Assembly: GCA_036269435.1 (NCBI GenBank)
Contig: DATASA010000020.1
Location: 1-16,615, forward strand
Length of the DNA stretch: 16,615 nt
Source: CADCTB01 sp036269435
GTDB lineage: Bacteria; Actinomycetota; Acidimicrobiia; Acidimicrobiales; AC-14
Direction of reading: 5' to 3'
The first letter of the stretch is position 1. Every line of letters starts with the position of its first letter. Shown in pieces: positions 6,080-12,346 of this stretch. Made by a program: the position numbers and the translations under genes. The notes beneath the pieces were generated by a model, which worked only from the letters and a program-made list of their open reading frames with translations, made no database searches and was not told the DNA's origin.

Positions 6080-7360
6080 ATGGACGGAAACTCCTCGGTA
6101 CGGGTGGGGGTGCTGGGCTACGGGAACGTGGGCTCGGCCCTCGTCGCCCTGGTCGGGGAGAACGGCGACGCAATCGAGGCCCGCACCGGCCTGCGCATCG
6201 AGGTGACCCGGGTCGCGGTCCAGGACCTCACCAAGCCTCGGACCGGGTTCGACCACTTCACGGACGACGCCGCGTCGGTGGTGCGTGACCCCGAGGTCGA
6301 CCTCATCGTGGAGATGATCGGCGGCCTGGAGCCGGCGCGCCAGCTGGTCCTCGCCGCCCTCGAGGGCGGCAAGCCGGTGGTGACCGGCAACAAGGAGCTG
6401 ATGGCCGCCTCCGGCGCCGAGCTGTTCGACGCCGCGGCCAAGGCCGGGGTCGACCTGCTGTTCGAGGCCGCGGTGGCAGGGGCGATCCCCCTGATGCGCC
6501 CGCTGCGGGAGTCGCTGGCCGGCGACCGCATCCAGCGGGTGATCGGGATCGTCAACGGCACGACGAACCTGATCCTCACCCGCATGACCGAGAACGGCCA
6601 GTCCTACGCCGACGCCCTGGCCGAGGCCCAGTCGCTGGGCTACGCCGAGCGTGATCCCACCGCCGACGTCGACGGCCATGACGCCGCCGCCAAGGCGGCG
6701 ATCATCGCCAGCCTGGCCTTCGGCGTGCGGGTCGTGGCCGGCGACGTCTACCGGGAGGGGATCAGCCACGTCTCGGCCGACGACATCCGGATGGCCGGCC
6801 GGCTCGGGTACGTGGTCAAGCTACTGGCGGTCATCGACGCGGTCGACGGCGAGGTGGCGGTCCGCGTCCACCCGGCCATGGTCCCCCTCGCCCACCCACT
6901 GGCGTCGGTGCGGGAGGCCTTCAACGCGGTGTTCGTCGAAGGGGCGGCCGCCGGGGAGCTGATGTTCTACGGGCGGGGCGCGGGCGGGCGCCCGACGGCC
7001 AGTGCCGCGCTGGGCGACGTGATCGACGCCGCCGCCAACCTGCGCCAGGGGACGTCGGCCGGGGTACCCGGCCTGGCCGTGGCCCGCATCCGCCCCATGG
7101 ACGAGGTCCGGGCGCAGTACTACCTGTCGCTCGACGTCGCCGACCGTCCCGGCGTGCTGGAGCAGGTGGCCGGCGCGTTCGCCCGCCACCTGGTGTCGAT
7201 CGTGCAGGTCGTGCAGGTCGGGATGAGCCGCGAGGCGCGGCTGGTGCTGGTCACCCACACGGCCCTGGAGCGCGACATGCAGGCCACGCTGACCGAGCTG
7301 CGCGAGCTGGACGCCGTCGACCGGGTGGGCACCCTCCTGCGCGTGATCGGGGCCGAGTAG
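6080..7360 (+). CDS. hom: Homoserine dehydrogenase (with ACT domain)
   Basis: This enzyme catalyses NAD(P)H-dependent reduction of aspartate semialdehyde to homoserine, the branch point to threonine and methionine. The 426 residues have a Rossmann domain with GYGNVGS (13-19), VEMIGG and VVTGNKELMA. The catalytic domain has GIVNGTTNLILTRM, ERDPTADVDGHDAAAK with catalytic K205, and GRGAGGRPTASA. A C-terminal ACT domain begins near YYLSLDVADRPGVL (Y347) and runs to the end. The ACT domain usually mediates threonine feedback inhibition, so the protein is expected to be end-product regulated. The ATG at 6080 is set by the leaderless promoter; an ATG at 6076 is out of frame. The TAG stop shares its G with the thrC GTG start (TAGTG), so the genes are translationally coupled. 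Confidence 0.97.
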   Translation: MDGNSSVRVGVLGYGNVGSALVALVGENGDAIEARTGLRIEVTRVAVQDLTKPRTGFDHFTDDAASVVRDPEVDLIVEMIGGLEPARQLVLAALEGGKPVVTGNKELMAASGAELFDAAAKAGVDLLFEAAVAGAIPLMRPLRESLAGDRIQRVIGIVNGTTNLILTRMTENGQSYADALAEAQSLGYAERDPTADVDGHDAAAKAAIIASLAFGVRVVAGDVYREGISHVSADDIRMAGRLGYVVKLLAVIDAVDGEVAVRVHPAMVPLAHPLASVREAFNAVFVEGAAAGELMFYGRGAGGRPTASAALGDVIDAAANLRQGTSAGVPGLAVARIRPMDEVRAQYYLSLDVADRPGVLEQVAGAFARHLVSIVQVVQVGMSREARLVLVTHTALERDMQATLTELRELDAVDRVGTLLRVIGAE

Positions 7361-8409
7361 TGGCGCGCCCGGGTTGGCGGGGGATCATCGAGGAGTACCG
7401 GGAGTTCCTACCGGTCGACGCCGACTCGCCGGTCGTCACGCTGCACGAGGGGGCCACGCCGCTGGTCCACGCGCCGGCACTGTCCGAGCGCCTGGGCGCC
7501 GAGGTCTGGCTCAAGGTGGAGGGGGCCAACCCGACCGGATCCTTCAAGGACCGCGGCATGACGCTGGCCATCTCCAAGGCGGTCGAGGACGGGGCCAAGG
7601 CGGTCGTCTGCGCATCCACCGGGAACACGTCCGCCTCGGCTGCGGCCTACGCCACCCGGGCCGGGCTGACGTGCGCGGTGCTGATTCCCGAGGGCTACAT
7701 CGCCCTGGGCAAGTTGGCCCAGGCGCTGGTGCACGGCGCCCGCGTGCTGCAGATCCGGGGCAACTTCGACGACGCCTTCGAGCTGGTCAAAGAGCTGGCC
7801 GCCCGGGAGCCGATCACCATGGTGAACTCGGTCAACCCCTACCGGATCGAGGGGCAGAAGACGGGCGCGTTCGAGATCGTCGACGTGCTCGGCGACGCCC
7901 CGGACATGCACTGCATCCCGGTCGGCAACGCCGGCAACATCTCTGCCTACTGGAAGGGGTACCGCCAGTACCAGGACGCGGGCCGGGCCACCCGGCTACC
8001 GGCCATGTTCGGCTTCCAGGCCGAGGGCGCGGCCCCCATCGTGCTCGGGCATCCCGTCGAGCACCCGGACACGGTCGCCACGGCCATCCGCATCGGGAAC
8101 CCGGCGTCGTGGCGGGGCGCGGTCGCGGCGTCGAGCGAGTCGGGGGGCGACATCGTCGCCGTGTCCGACGACGAGATCCTCTCGGCCTACCGGTTCCTGG
8201 CCGGCACAGAGGCGGTGTTCTGCGAACCGGCGTCGGCGGCGTCCGTCGCCGGGCTGCTGAAGGTCGGGGTCCGTCCGGCCACCCGCAACGTGGTGTGCAC
8301 CCTCACCGGCCACGGGCTGAAGGACCCGGACCGGGCCATCGCCCAGATCGCCGTCCCGTCGCCGGTGGACGCCGACATCGAGTCGGTCCGAGCGGAACTG
8401 GGGCTGTGA
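7360..8409 (+). CDS. thrC: Threonine synthase
   Basis: This PLP enzyme converts O-phospho-L-homoserine to threonine and inorganic phosphate. The 349 residues are the short form usual in Actinobacteria. The PLP lysine is K63 in GANPTGSFKDRGM. Other expected elements are the substrate/PLP loop STGNTSASAAAYA, the phosphate-binding GNAGNISAYWKGY, and CTLTGHGLKDP near the C terminus. The GTG start (MARPGWRGII) overlaps the hom stop by one base. Its substrate requires a homoserine kinase. In Actinobacteria thrB normally follows directly, but here it does not: the next gene belongs to the ApgM/proposed homoserine kinase family. A 17-codon ORF overlaps the thrC stop as GTGA, then a hairpin follows. 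Confidence 0.97.
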   Translation: MARPGWRGIIEEYREFLPVDADSPVVTLHEGATPLVHAPALSERLGAEVWLKVEGANPTGSFKDRGMTLAISKAVEDGAKAVVCASTGNTSASAAAYATRAGLTCAVLIPEGYIALGKLAQALVHGARVLQIRGNFDDAFELVKELAAREPITMVNSVNPYRIEGQKTGAFEIVDVLGDAPDMHCIPVGNAGNISAYWKGYRQYQDAGRATRLPAMFGFQAEGAAPIVLGHPVEHPDTVATAIRIGNPASWRGAVAASSESGGDIVAVSDDEILSAYRFLAGTEAVFCEPASAASVAGLLKVGVRPATRNVVCTLTGHGLKDPDRAIAQIAVPSPVDADIESVRAELGL

Positions 8410-8459
8410 GTTCGCCCTCACTCGCTCGCTCCGCTCGCTCCGTCCGGGCGAGTTGGTAG
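8406..8459 (+). CDS. 17-codon ORF overlapping the thrC stop (doubtful)
   Basis: A GTG (8406) overlaps the thrC TGA as GTGA and opens a 17-codon frame (MSSPSLARSARSVRASW) ending at a TAG. It is made almost entirely of the CTCGCTCGCTCCGCTCGCTCCG repeat sequence. No family is recognised and it may well be untranslated. It is listed because two other gene junctions in the window show the same overlap-plus-repeat layout. Confidence 0.15.
   Translation: MSSPSLARSARSVRASW
8412..8451 (-). repeat. GAGCGAGCGGAGCGAGCG boundary repeat after thrC
   Basis: On the minus strand the segment reads GGAGCGAGCGGAGCGAGCGA, flanked by inverted GGGCGA/TCGCCC arms (8412-8417 and 8446-8451). It resembles the GC-rich GAGCGAG-type DNA at 1291-1328 (minus) and 12266-12290 (plus). 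All three sit exactly at gene junctions. Confidence 0.5.
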
Positions 8460-8465
8460 TGCTCC

Positions 8466-8488
8466 GGGCACCGGCGGAGCCGGCGCCC
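8466..8488 (+). terminator. GC-rich hairpin downstream of thrC
   Basis: GGGCACCGGC and GCCGGCGCCC form a 10-bp stem with one mismatch around the 3-nt loop GGA. A weak pyrimidine stretch (CCTTTCT, about 8500-8506) follows some way downstream. The hairpin could end the hom-thrC transcript, in which case the apgM-like gene starts a separate unit. Confidence 0.4.
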
Positions 8489-8553
8489 TTCGCGCTCAGC
8501 CTTTCTGTCGGCAGCCGAGGGGGGCCGCCGTTGGCGGCGTCGGCGGCCGCCGG

Positions 8554-8559
8554 GACCAT
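8554..8559 (+). promoter_or_regulatory. Possible promoter of the apgM-like operon
   Basis: The 22 nt at 8543-8564 match 2708-2729 (the response-regulator promoter) at 20 positions, with GACCAT in place of the TACCAT -10 box. It ends 12 nt before the ATG at 8572. The T-to-G change at the first -10 position would weaken it, so this is a low-confidence call. Confidence 0.25.
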
Positions 8560-8571
8560 GGCCGCGGTCGA

Positions 8572-9729
8572 ATGAAATACGTCGTCTGTGTGCCGGATGG
8601 GGCCGCCGACGAGCCCCTGGCCGAGCTCGGCGGGCGCACGCCGCTGGAGGCGGCGATCCTCCCGACGTTCGCGGCCCTCGCCCGGCGGGCCGAGGTCGGG
8701 CGGGCGGCCACCATTCCCGCAGGATTCGCGCCCGGGAGCGACGTCGGCAACATGTCCATCCTCGGCTACGACCCGGCCCGCTACCACACCGGTCGGGCGC
8801 CCATCGAGGCTGCGGCCATGGGCCTGCACCTGGGCGACGACCAGGTCGCCTACCGCTGCAACCTGGTGACGGTCGGCGCCGGCGGCACCATGGACGACTT
8901 CGCCGGGGGCCACCCGACGACCGAGGCGGCTCGCGAGGTCGTCGAGGCGCTGCAGAAGGATCTGGGCGGCGACGGGGTCGAGTTCCACCCCGGCGTGCAG
9001 TACCGGCACATCCTCGTCGTCCCCACCGACTGGGCCGATGCCCAGTGCACGCCGCCCCACGACCTCACCGGCAAGCCCGCGGTCTGGCCTACCGGATCGG
9101 CCGCGCCCCACCTCCAGGCGCTGATGGACGCGTCCCGCGAGGTGCTGGCCCGGTTCGACATCGCGGCCAACTCCGTCTGGCTGTGGGGCCAGGGCCGCCA
9201 GCCCCGCCTGCCGTCCTTCGCCGACACGTACGGCCTGCAGGCCGGGATGGTCAGCGCGGTGGACCTCGTGCGCGGCCTCGGCGCCCTGACCGGCATCCGG
9301 GTGGCGGACGTCGCCGGCATCACCGGCTGGTACGACACGAACTACGAGGCCAAGCGCGACGCCTGCCTCCAGGCCCTGGCGGGCGGCGACGACCTGTTTC
9401 TCATCCACGTCGAGGCCAGCGACGAAGCGGGTCATGCCGGCAACGTGGAGGAGAAGGTCAAGGCGCTGGAGAACTGGGACCGGCGCATCCTGGGACCGCT
9501 GGTCGACGCCCTGGACATGGACGACTTCCGCCCCTGGCGCCTCCTCCTGCTGCCCGACCACGCCACCCCGCTGGCCCTGCGTACGCACACCTCGGATGCG
9601 GTGCCGTACATGCTGGTCGACTCCGAGGTCGACGGTGCCGGCGGCGTGTACACCGAGTCGGGCACGGCCGGCTGCGCGCCCGTGCCCGGGCACACCCTCA
9701 TGAATCACCTCGTCACCCAGGGCCCGTAA
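8572..9729 (+). CDS. ApgM-family protein: 2,3-BPG-independent phosphoglycerate mutase / proposed homoserine kinase
   Basis: This is a 385-residue alkaline-phosphatase-superfamily enzyme with two metals and a serine nucleophile. Visible family elements are the start MKYVVCVPDGAADEPLAELGG (metal Asp D9), GSDVGNMSILGYDP (nucleophile S56), HTGRAPIEAAAMG, CNLVTVGAGGTMDDFAGGH, PGVQYRHILVV, PPHDLTGK, NSVWLWGQG, DTNYEAK, HVEASDEAGH and LLPDHATP (metal-binding Asp/His sets). This is the archaeal-type ApgM family. A closely related subfamily (TIGR02535, as I recall it) is annotated as a proposed homoserine kinase because it lies in threonine clusters lacking thrB. Here it occupies the thrB position between thrC and rho. 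Its direct followers are cyclic-diphosphoglycerate enzymes, which argues for a 3PG-to-2PG mutase role. The sequence alone does not choose between the two. The ATG has no strong Shine-Dalgarno. The next gene starts 20 nt after the stop. Confidence 0.88.
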   Translation: MKYVVCVPDGAADEPLAELGGRTPLEAAILPTFAALARRAEVGRAATIPAGFAPGSDVGNMSILGYDPARYHTGRAPIEAAAMGLHLGDDQVAYRCNLVTVGAGGTMDDFAGGHPTTEAAREVVEALQKDLGGDGVEFHPGVQYRHILVVPTDWADAQCTPPHDLTGKPAVWPTGSAAPHLQALMDASREVLARFDIAANSVWLWGQGRQPRLPSFADTYGLQAGMVSAVDLVRGLGALTGIRVADVAGITGWYDTNYEAKRDACLQALAGGDDLFLIHVEASDEAGHAGNVEEKVKALENWDRRILGPLVDALDMDDFRPWRLLLLPDHATPLALRTHTSDAVPYMLVDSEVDGAGGVYTESGTAGCAPVPGHTLMNHLVTQGP

Positions 9730-9749
9730 CGGTCACGACCCCGACCCGG

Positions 9750-11066
9750 GTGCTCGTCCTGGTCGACGGCGAGCACTACCCACCCGTCGTGCGGGCCGCG
9801 ATCGAGCACCTGGCGACCCTGGTCCCGGGCGCCGACGTCGTTGGTGCCGCGCTTCTGGGCGGCGGCGAGAAGCTGGCCGGGGCCATGGACATCGGGGTCC
9901 CGGTCGTGCACGCGGAGAGCGCGGCGGCCGCGCTCTCCACCGCCCTCGAGCGGTTCCGGCCGGAGCTGGTCGTCGACCTGTCGGACGAGCCGGTGGTCGA
10001 CGCCCGCGGCCGGCTGCGCCTGGCCGCCACCGCGCTGCTGGCCGGCGTCGCCTACCAGGGCGCCGACTTCCGGCTGGCGCCTCCGCCCCGGCCCCGGGTG
10101 GCGACCAAGCCGACCGTCGCCGTGGTCGGCACCGGCAAGCGGACAGGCAAGACGGCCGTCTCCGCCCACCTGGCCCGCACCCTTGCCTCCGATGGCCGGG
10201 CCCCCCTCGTCGTCGCCATGGGGCGGGGCGGCCCGCCCGAGCCGGAGCTGATCGACCCGGCCACGTTCGACCTCACCCCGGCTGGTCTGGTGGCGCTGGC
10301 CGCGTCCGGCCGCCACGCGGCGAGCGACCATCTGGAGGACGCGCTGATGGCGGGCGTCGCCACCATCGGGACCCGGCGCTGTGGCGGCGGCCTGGCCGGC
10401 GCCCCGGTCGACAGCACGTTCGCGGCCGGCGTCGAGCTGGCCAATGCCCGGCCGGAACGGCTGCTCGTGCTCGAGGGCAGCGGCGCGGCCATCCCGCCCG
10501 TCCACGCCGACGCCACGGTGTGCGTCGTCCCCGCCGGGGCCGACCCCGAGCTGGTGACCGGCTACCTGGGCGCCTACCGGCTGCTGCTCACCGATCTGGT
10601 CGTGCTCACCATGGCCGAACCGCCGTTTGCGACCCGGGGGAGCGCGGCGCTGGACGCCATCCGGGCCCTGGTGCCTGCGGTCGCCGTCGTCCACACCGTC
10701 CTGCGACCTACGCCGCGGCAGCCCGTCGACGGGCGCCGTGTCTACTTCGTGACCACCGCGCCGCCGGCGGCGGGCGAGATCCTCGTCGCCCACCTGGAGG
10801 CGGCATCCGGCTGCAAGGTCGTCGGGTCCTCCCACAACCTGGCCCACCGGCCCGAGCTGGCGGCAGACCTGGAAGGCATGGACGGCGCCGACGTCCTCCT
10901 GGTCGAGTTGAAGGCGGCGGGGGTCGACCTGGCGGCCAGGATGGCCCTGGAACGTCACCTGGATGTGGTTTTCTGTGACAACCGGATCGTCACCATCGGA
11001 GGCGACGGCACGTTCGAGGATCTGGCCCTGCGCACGGCGGATCTGGCCGAGGAGCGGTTTTCATGA
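9750..11066 (+). CDS. cpgS: Cyclic 2,3-diphosphoglycerate synthetase
   Basis: This protein is predicted to close 2,3-diphosphoglycerate to the cyclic trianionic anhydride (cDPG) using ATP. It is a 438-residue cytoplasmic P-loop protein of the COG2403 type. The N terminus LVLVDGEHYPPVVRAAIEHL and the later VVDLSDEPV are characteristic. The P-loop GTGKRTGKT spans residues 127-135, followed by SAHLARTL. The C-terminal half has LVLEGSGAAIPPVHAD, VPAGADPELVTGYLGAYRLLLTDLVVLTM and a final VFCDNRIVTIGGD. The start is the GTG at 9750; no ATG/GTG/TTG in frame lies between the apgM stop and it, and no Shine-Dalgarno is seen, so reinitiation after apgM is likely. The stop overlaps the 2-phosphoglycerate kinase ATG as ATGA, so both are made together. 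The best-known homologues are in methanogens such as Methanothermus. Confidence 0.87.
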   Translation: MLVLVDGEHYPPVVRAAIEHLATLVPGADVVGAALLGGGEKLAGAMDIGVPVVHAESAAAALSTALERFRPELVVDLSDEPVVDARGRLRLAATALLAGVAYQGADFRLAPPPRPRVATKPTVAVVGTGKRTGKTAVSAHLARTLASDGRAPLVVAMGRGGPPEPELIDPATFDLTPAGLVALAASGRHAASDHLEDALMAGVATIGTRRCGGGLAGAPVDSTFAAGVELANARPERLLVLEGSGAAIPPVHADATVCVVPAGADPELVTGYLGAYRLLLTDLVVLTMAEPPFATRGSAALDAIRALVPAVAVVHTVLRPTPRQPVDGRRVYFVTTAPPAAGEILVAHLEAASGCKVVGSSHNLAHRPELAADLEGMDGADVLLVELKAAGVDLAARMALERHLDVVFCDNRIVTIGGDGTFEDLALRTADLAEERFS

Positions 11067-12040
11067 AATCGGTGCCGGATGCGACGTCCGACGATGCGAC
11101 GTCCCACGACGCCCCGAGCCGCCATGTGCCTGGCCGCCATGTCGTCGTCACCGACAACGCCTACGAGCTGCCCTACTCCAAGGGGCTGATGGCGTCGGCC
11201 ATCACCGCCACCGGGCTGTCGCCGGCCCGGGCCTTCAGCGTGGCCGAGGTCATCGAGGAGCAACTCGACGCGTCGGGCCTCGCCTCGGTCACCCGTGAGG
11301 AGCTGAACGACCTCGCCCTCACGGTCATCCGCGACGAGGTCGGGGACCGCTACGCCCAGTCCTTCGCCAAGTGGCAGATGGTCCAGCGCCTCGACATCCC
11401 CCTCGTCATCCTGCTGGGTGGGGCGACGGGCGTCGGCAAGTCGACCATCGCCACCATGCTGGCCAGCCGGCTCGGCATCACCCGGGTCATCCCTACCGAC
11501 GCGGTCCGCGAGGTCATGCGGTCGATGTTCACGGCCGAGCTGTTCCCCACGCTGCATACGTCGTCGTTCGACGCGGCCCGCCTGGTCCGCCACCCGCTGC
11601 CCCGCAGCGCCGACCCGGTGGTCATCGGGTTCCGGGAGCAGACGTCGGCGGTCAGCGTCGGCATCGACGCCCTCATCCAGCGGGCCATCGACGAGGGCAC
11701 GGACCTCATCCTCGAGGGCGCCCACCTGGTGCCCGGCTTCCTGGACTACAGCCGGTTCAAGGGCAAGGCCGTCGTCGTGCCGCTGGTGGTGACCGTCGAC
11801 GAGGCCGACGTCCACCGGAGTCACTTCCTCAAGCGGGCCCGGGAGGCCCGCAATCGCCCGTCGGAGCGCTACCTCGATCTGTTCGACAACATCCGCAAGA
11901 TGCAGCGGTACGTGAAGTCGCTGGCCCTGCAACACGGGGTGCCGATCGTGCCGTCCTACAACCTGGACGCCACCCTGTCGCAGATCATCGAGCTGGTCGT
12001 CGGCCAGGCCATCGAGGCCGTCCCCAACGGGGAGGGCTGA
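11063..12040 (+). CDS. 2-phosphoglycerate kinase with ATP-cone domain
   Basis: This enzyme is predicted to phosphorylate 2-phosphoglycerate with ATP to give 2,3-diphosphoglycerate, the substrate of the gene before it. The 325 residues have an N-terminal ATP-cone (about 27-110: YELPYSKGLMASAITATGL...AFSVAEVIEEQL), an allosteric nucleotide sensor also found in ribonucleotide reductases and in archaeal 2-phosphoglycerate kinases (COG2074). The kinase core has P-loop GATGVGKS (120-127), then IPTDAVREVMRSMF, a substrate-region helix, LILEGAHLVPG and KRARE...RPSERYLDLFDNIRKMQ. The first 26 residues are low-complexity and come from a 15-bp tandem repeat, so a GTG within the following RHVPGRHVVV could be the real start. 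I keep the ATG at 11063 because it overlaps the cpgS stop as ATGA. A strong hairpin covers its stop codon. Confidence 0.88.
   Translation: MKSVPDATSDDATSHDAPSRHVPGRHVVVTDNAYELPYSKGLMASAITATGLSPARAFSVAEVIEEQLDASGLASVTREELNDLALTVIRDEVGDRYAQSFAKWQMVQRLDIPLVILLGGATGVGKSTIATMLASRLGITRVIPTDAVREVMRSMFTAELFPTLHTSSFDAARLVRHPLPRSADPVVIGFREQTSAVSVGIDALIQRAIDEGTDLILEGAHLVPGFLDYSRFKGKAVVVPLVVTVDEADVHRSHFLKRAREARNRPSERYLDLFDNIRKMQRYVKSLALQHGVPIVPSYNLDATLSQIIELVVGQAIEAVPNGEG
11078..11107 (+). repeat. 15-bp tandem repeat in the 2-phosphoglycerate kinase N terminus
   Basis: GATGCGACGTCCGAC is followed directly by GATGCGACGTCCCAC (14 of 15 identical). A nearby GCCGCCATGT is also repeated. The repeats keep the frame and encode the DATSD/DATSH low-complexity start of the protein. 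Confidence 0.7.
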
Positions 12041-12049
12041 GCCCTTCCC
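12029..12049 (+). terminator. Hairpin over the 2-phosphoglycerate kinase stop codon
   Basis: GGGGAGGG (12029-12036) pairs with CCCTTCCC (12042-12049) as eight pairs including one G-U, around a 5-nt loop that contains part of the TGA stop. No T-run follows. It lies just upstream of the rho promoter and may separate the two transcripts. Confidence 0.4.
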
Positions 12050-12342
12050 GGCGACGGTAGGACACTCCGTTTCCATTCGCTGTATGCTGATGGTGCTGAA
12101 TCCCGGCGCGCTCAGGCTCAGCAGGCTCAGCAGCGACGCCCGGCGGTACGACCTCCGGTCGGACGCTGGCCTGGCTCGCCGGTGACGGCGCCCCCTTCCG
12201 TTCCAAGCGCCCGGCATAGTTCCGGCCCCCGCCTGTACGCAGCACTTCCCAGCCTTGGAGGCACCATGAGCGAGCCGAGAGGCGAGCGAGCGACCCAGAC
12301 AGGACCCCGGCCGTCGGGACGGTCCGGGACGGGGGCACCCCG
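12041..12342 (+). other. rho upstream and leader region
   Basis: This 302-bp stretch lacks a full-length gene. In order it holds a hairpin arm, the rho promoter (AGGACA, 18 nt, TATGCT), and a CTCAG-rich run (GCTCAGGCTCAGCAGGCTCA, from about 12110). It then has a C-rich, G-poor segment (12191-12256: 32 C against 13 G in 66 nt), a GGAGG ribosome binding site, and a 26-codon upstream ORF ending on the rho start. The long structured leader with a C-over-G bubble is the kind of sequence Rho itself binds, suggesting autogenous attenuation (inference). Confidence 0.55.
12059..12088 (+). promoter_or_regulatory. rho promoter
   Basis: AGGACA (12059-12064), an 18-nt spacer and TATGCT (12083-12088) predict a start near 12095 and a leader of about 250 nt. 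The -10 is a good TANNNT box, and the -35 matches TTGACA at four of six positions. Confidence 0.55.
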
Positions 12343-12346
12343 GTGA
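12266..12346 (+). CDS. 26-codon upstream ORF in the rho leader
   Basis: An ATG at 12266, preceded by GGAGG (12257-12261), opens a 26-codon frame beginning MSEPRGERATQTGPR and ending SGTGAPR. Its TGA (12344-12346) overlaps the rho GTG as GTGA. The only good Shine-Dalgarno in the area serves this ORF, not rho, so rho is probably translated by termination-reinitiation after it. The first 25 nt (ATGAGCGAG...GGCGAGCGAGCG) resemble the boundary repeat between padR and the ATPase gene. The peptide is basic, Gly/Pro/Arg-rich and matches no family I know. Confidence 0.45.
   Translation: MSEPRGERATQTGPRPSGRSGTGAPR

Noticed and set aside
8558..8575. Five-codon ORF (MAAVE) overlapping the apgM-like start as ATGA
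   Set aside because: It is too short to distinguish from chance and has no ribosome binding site.
7996..9708. 570-codon open frame antisense to thrC and the apgM-like gene
   Set aside because: It is the shadow of two well-supported genes, with no recognisable domain and the typical complement composition.
9045..9749. Upstream extension of the cpgS frame into the apgM-like gene
   Set aside because: It is an Arg/Pro-rich shadow; the family-like N terminus begins at the GTG 9750.
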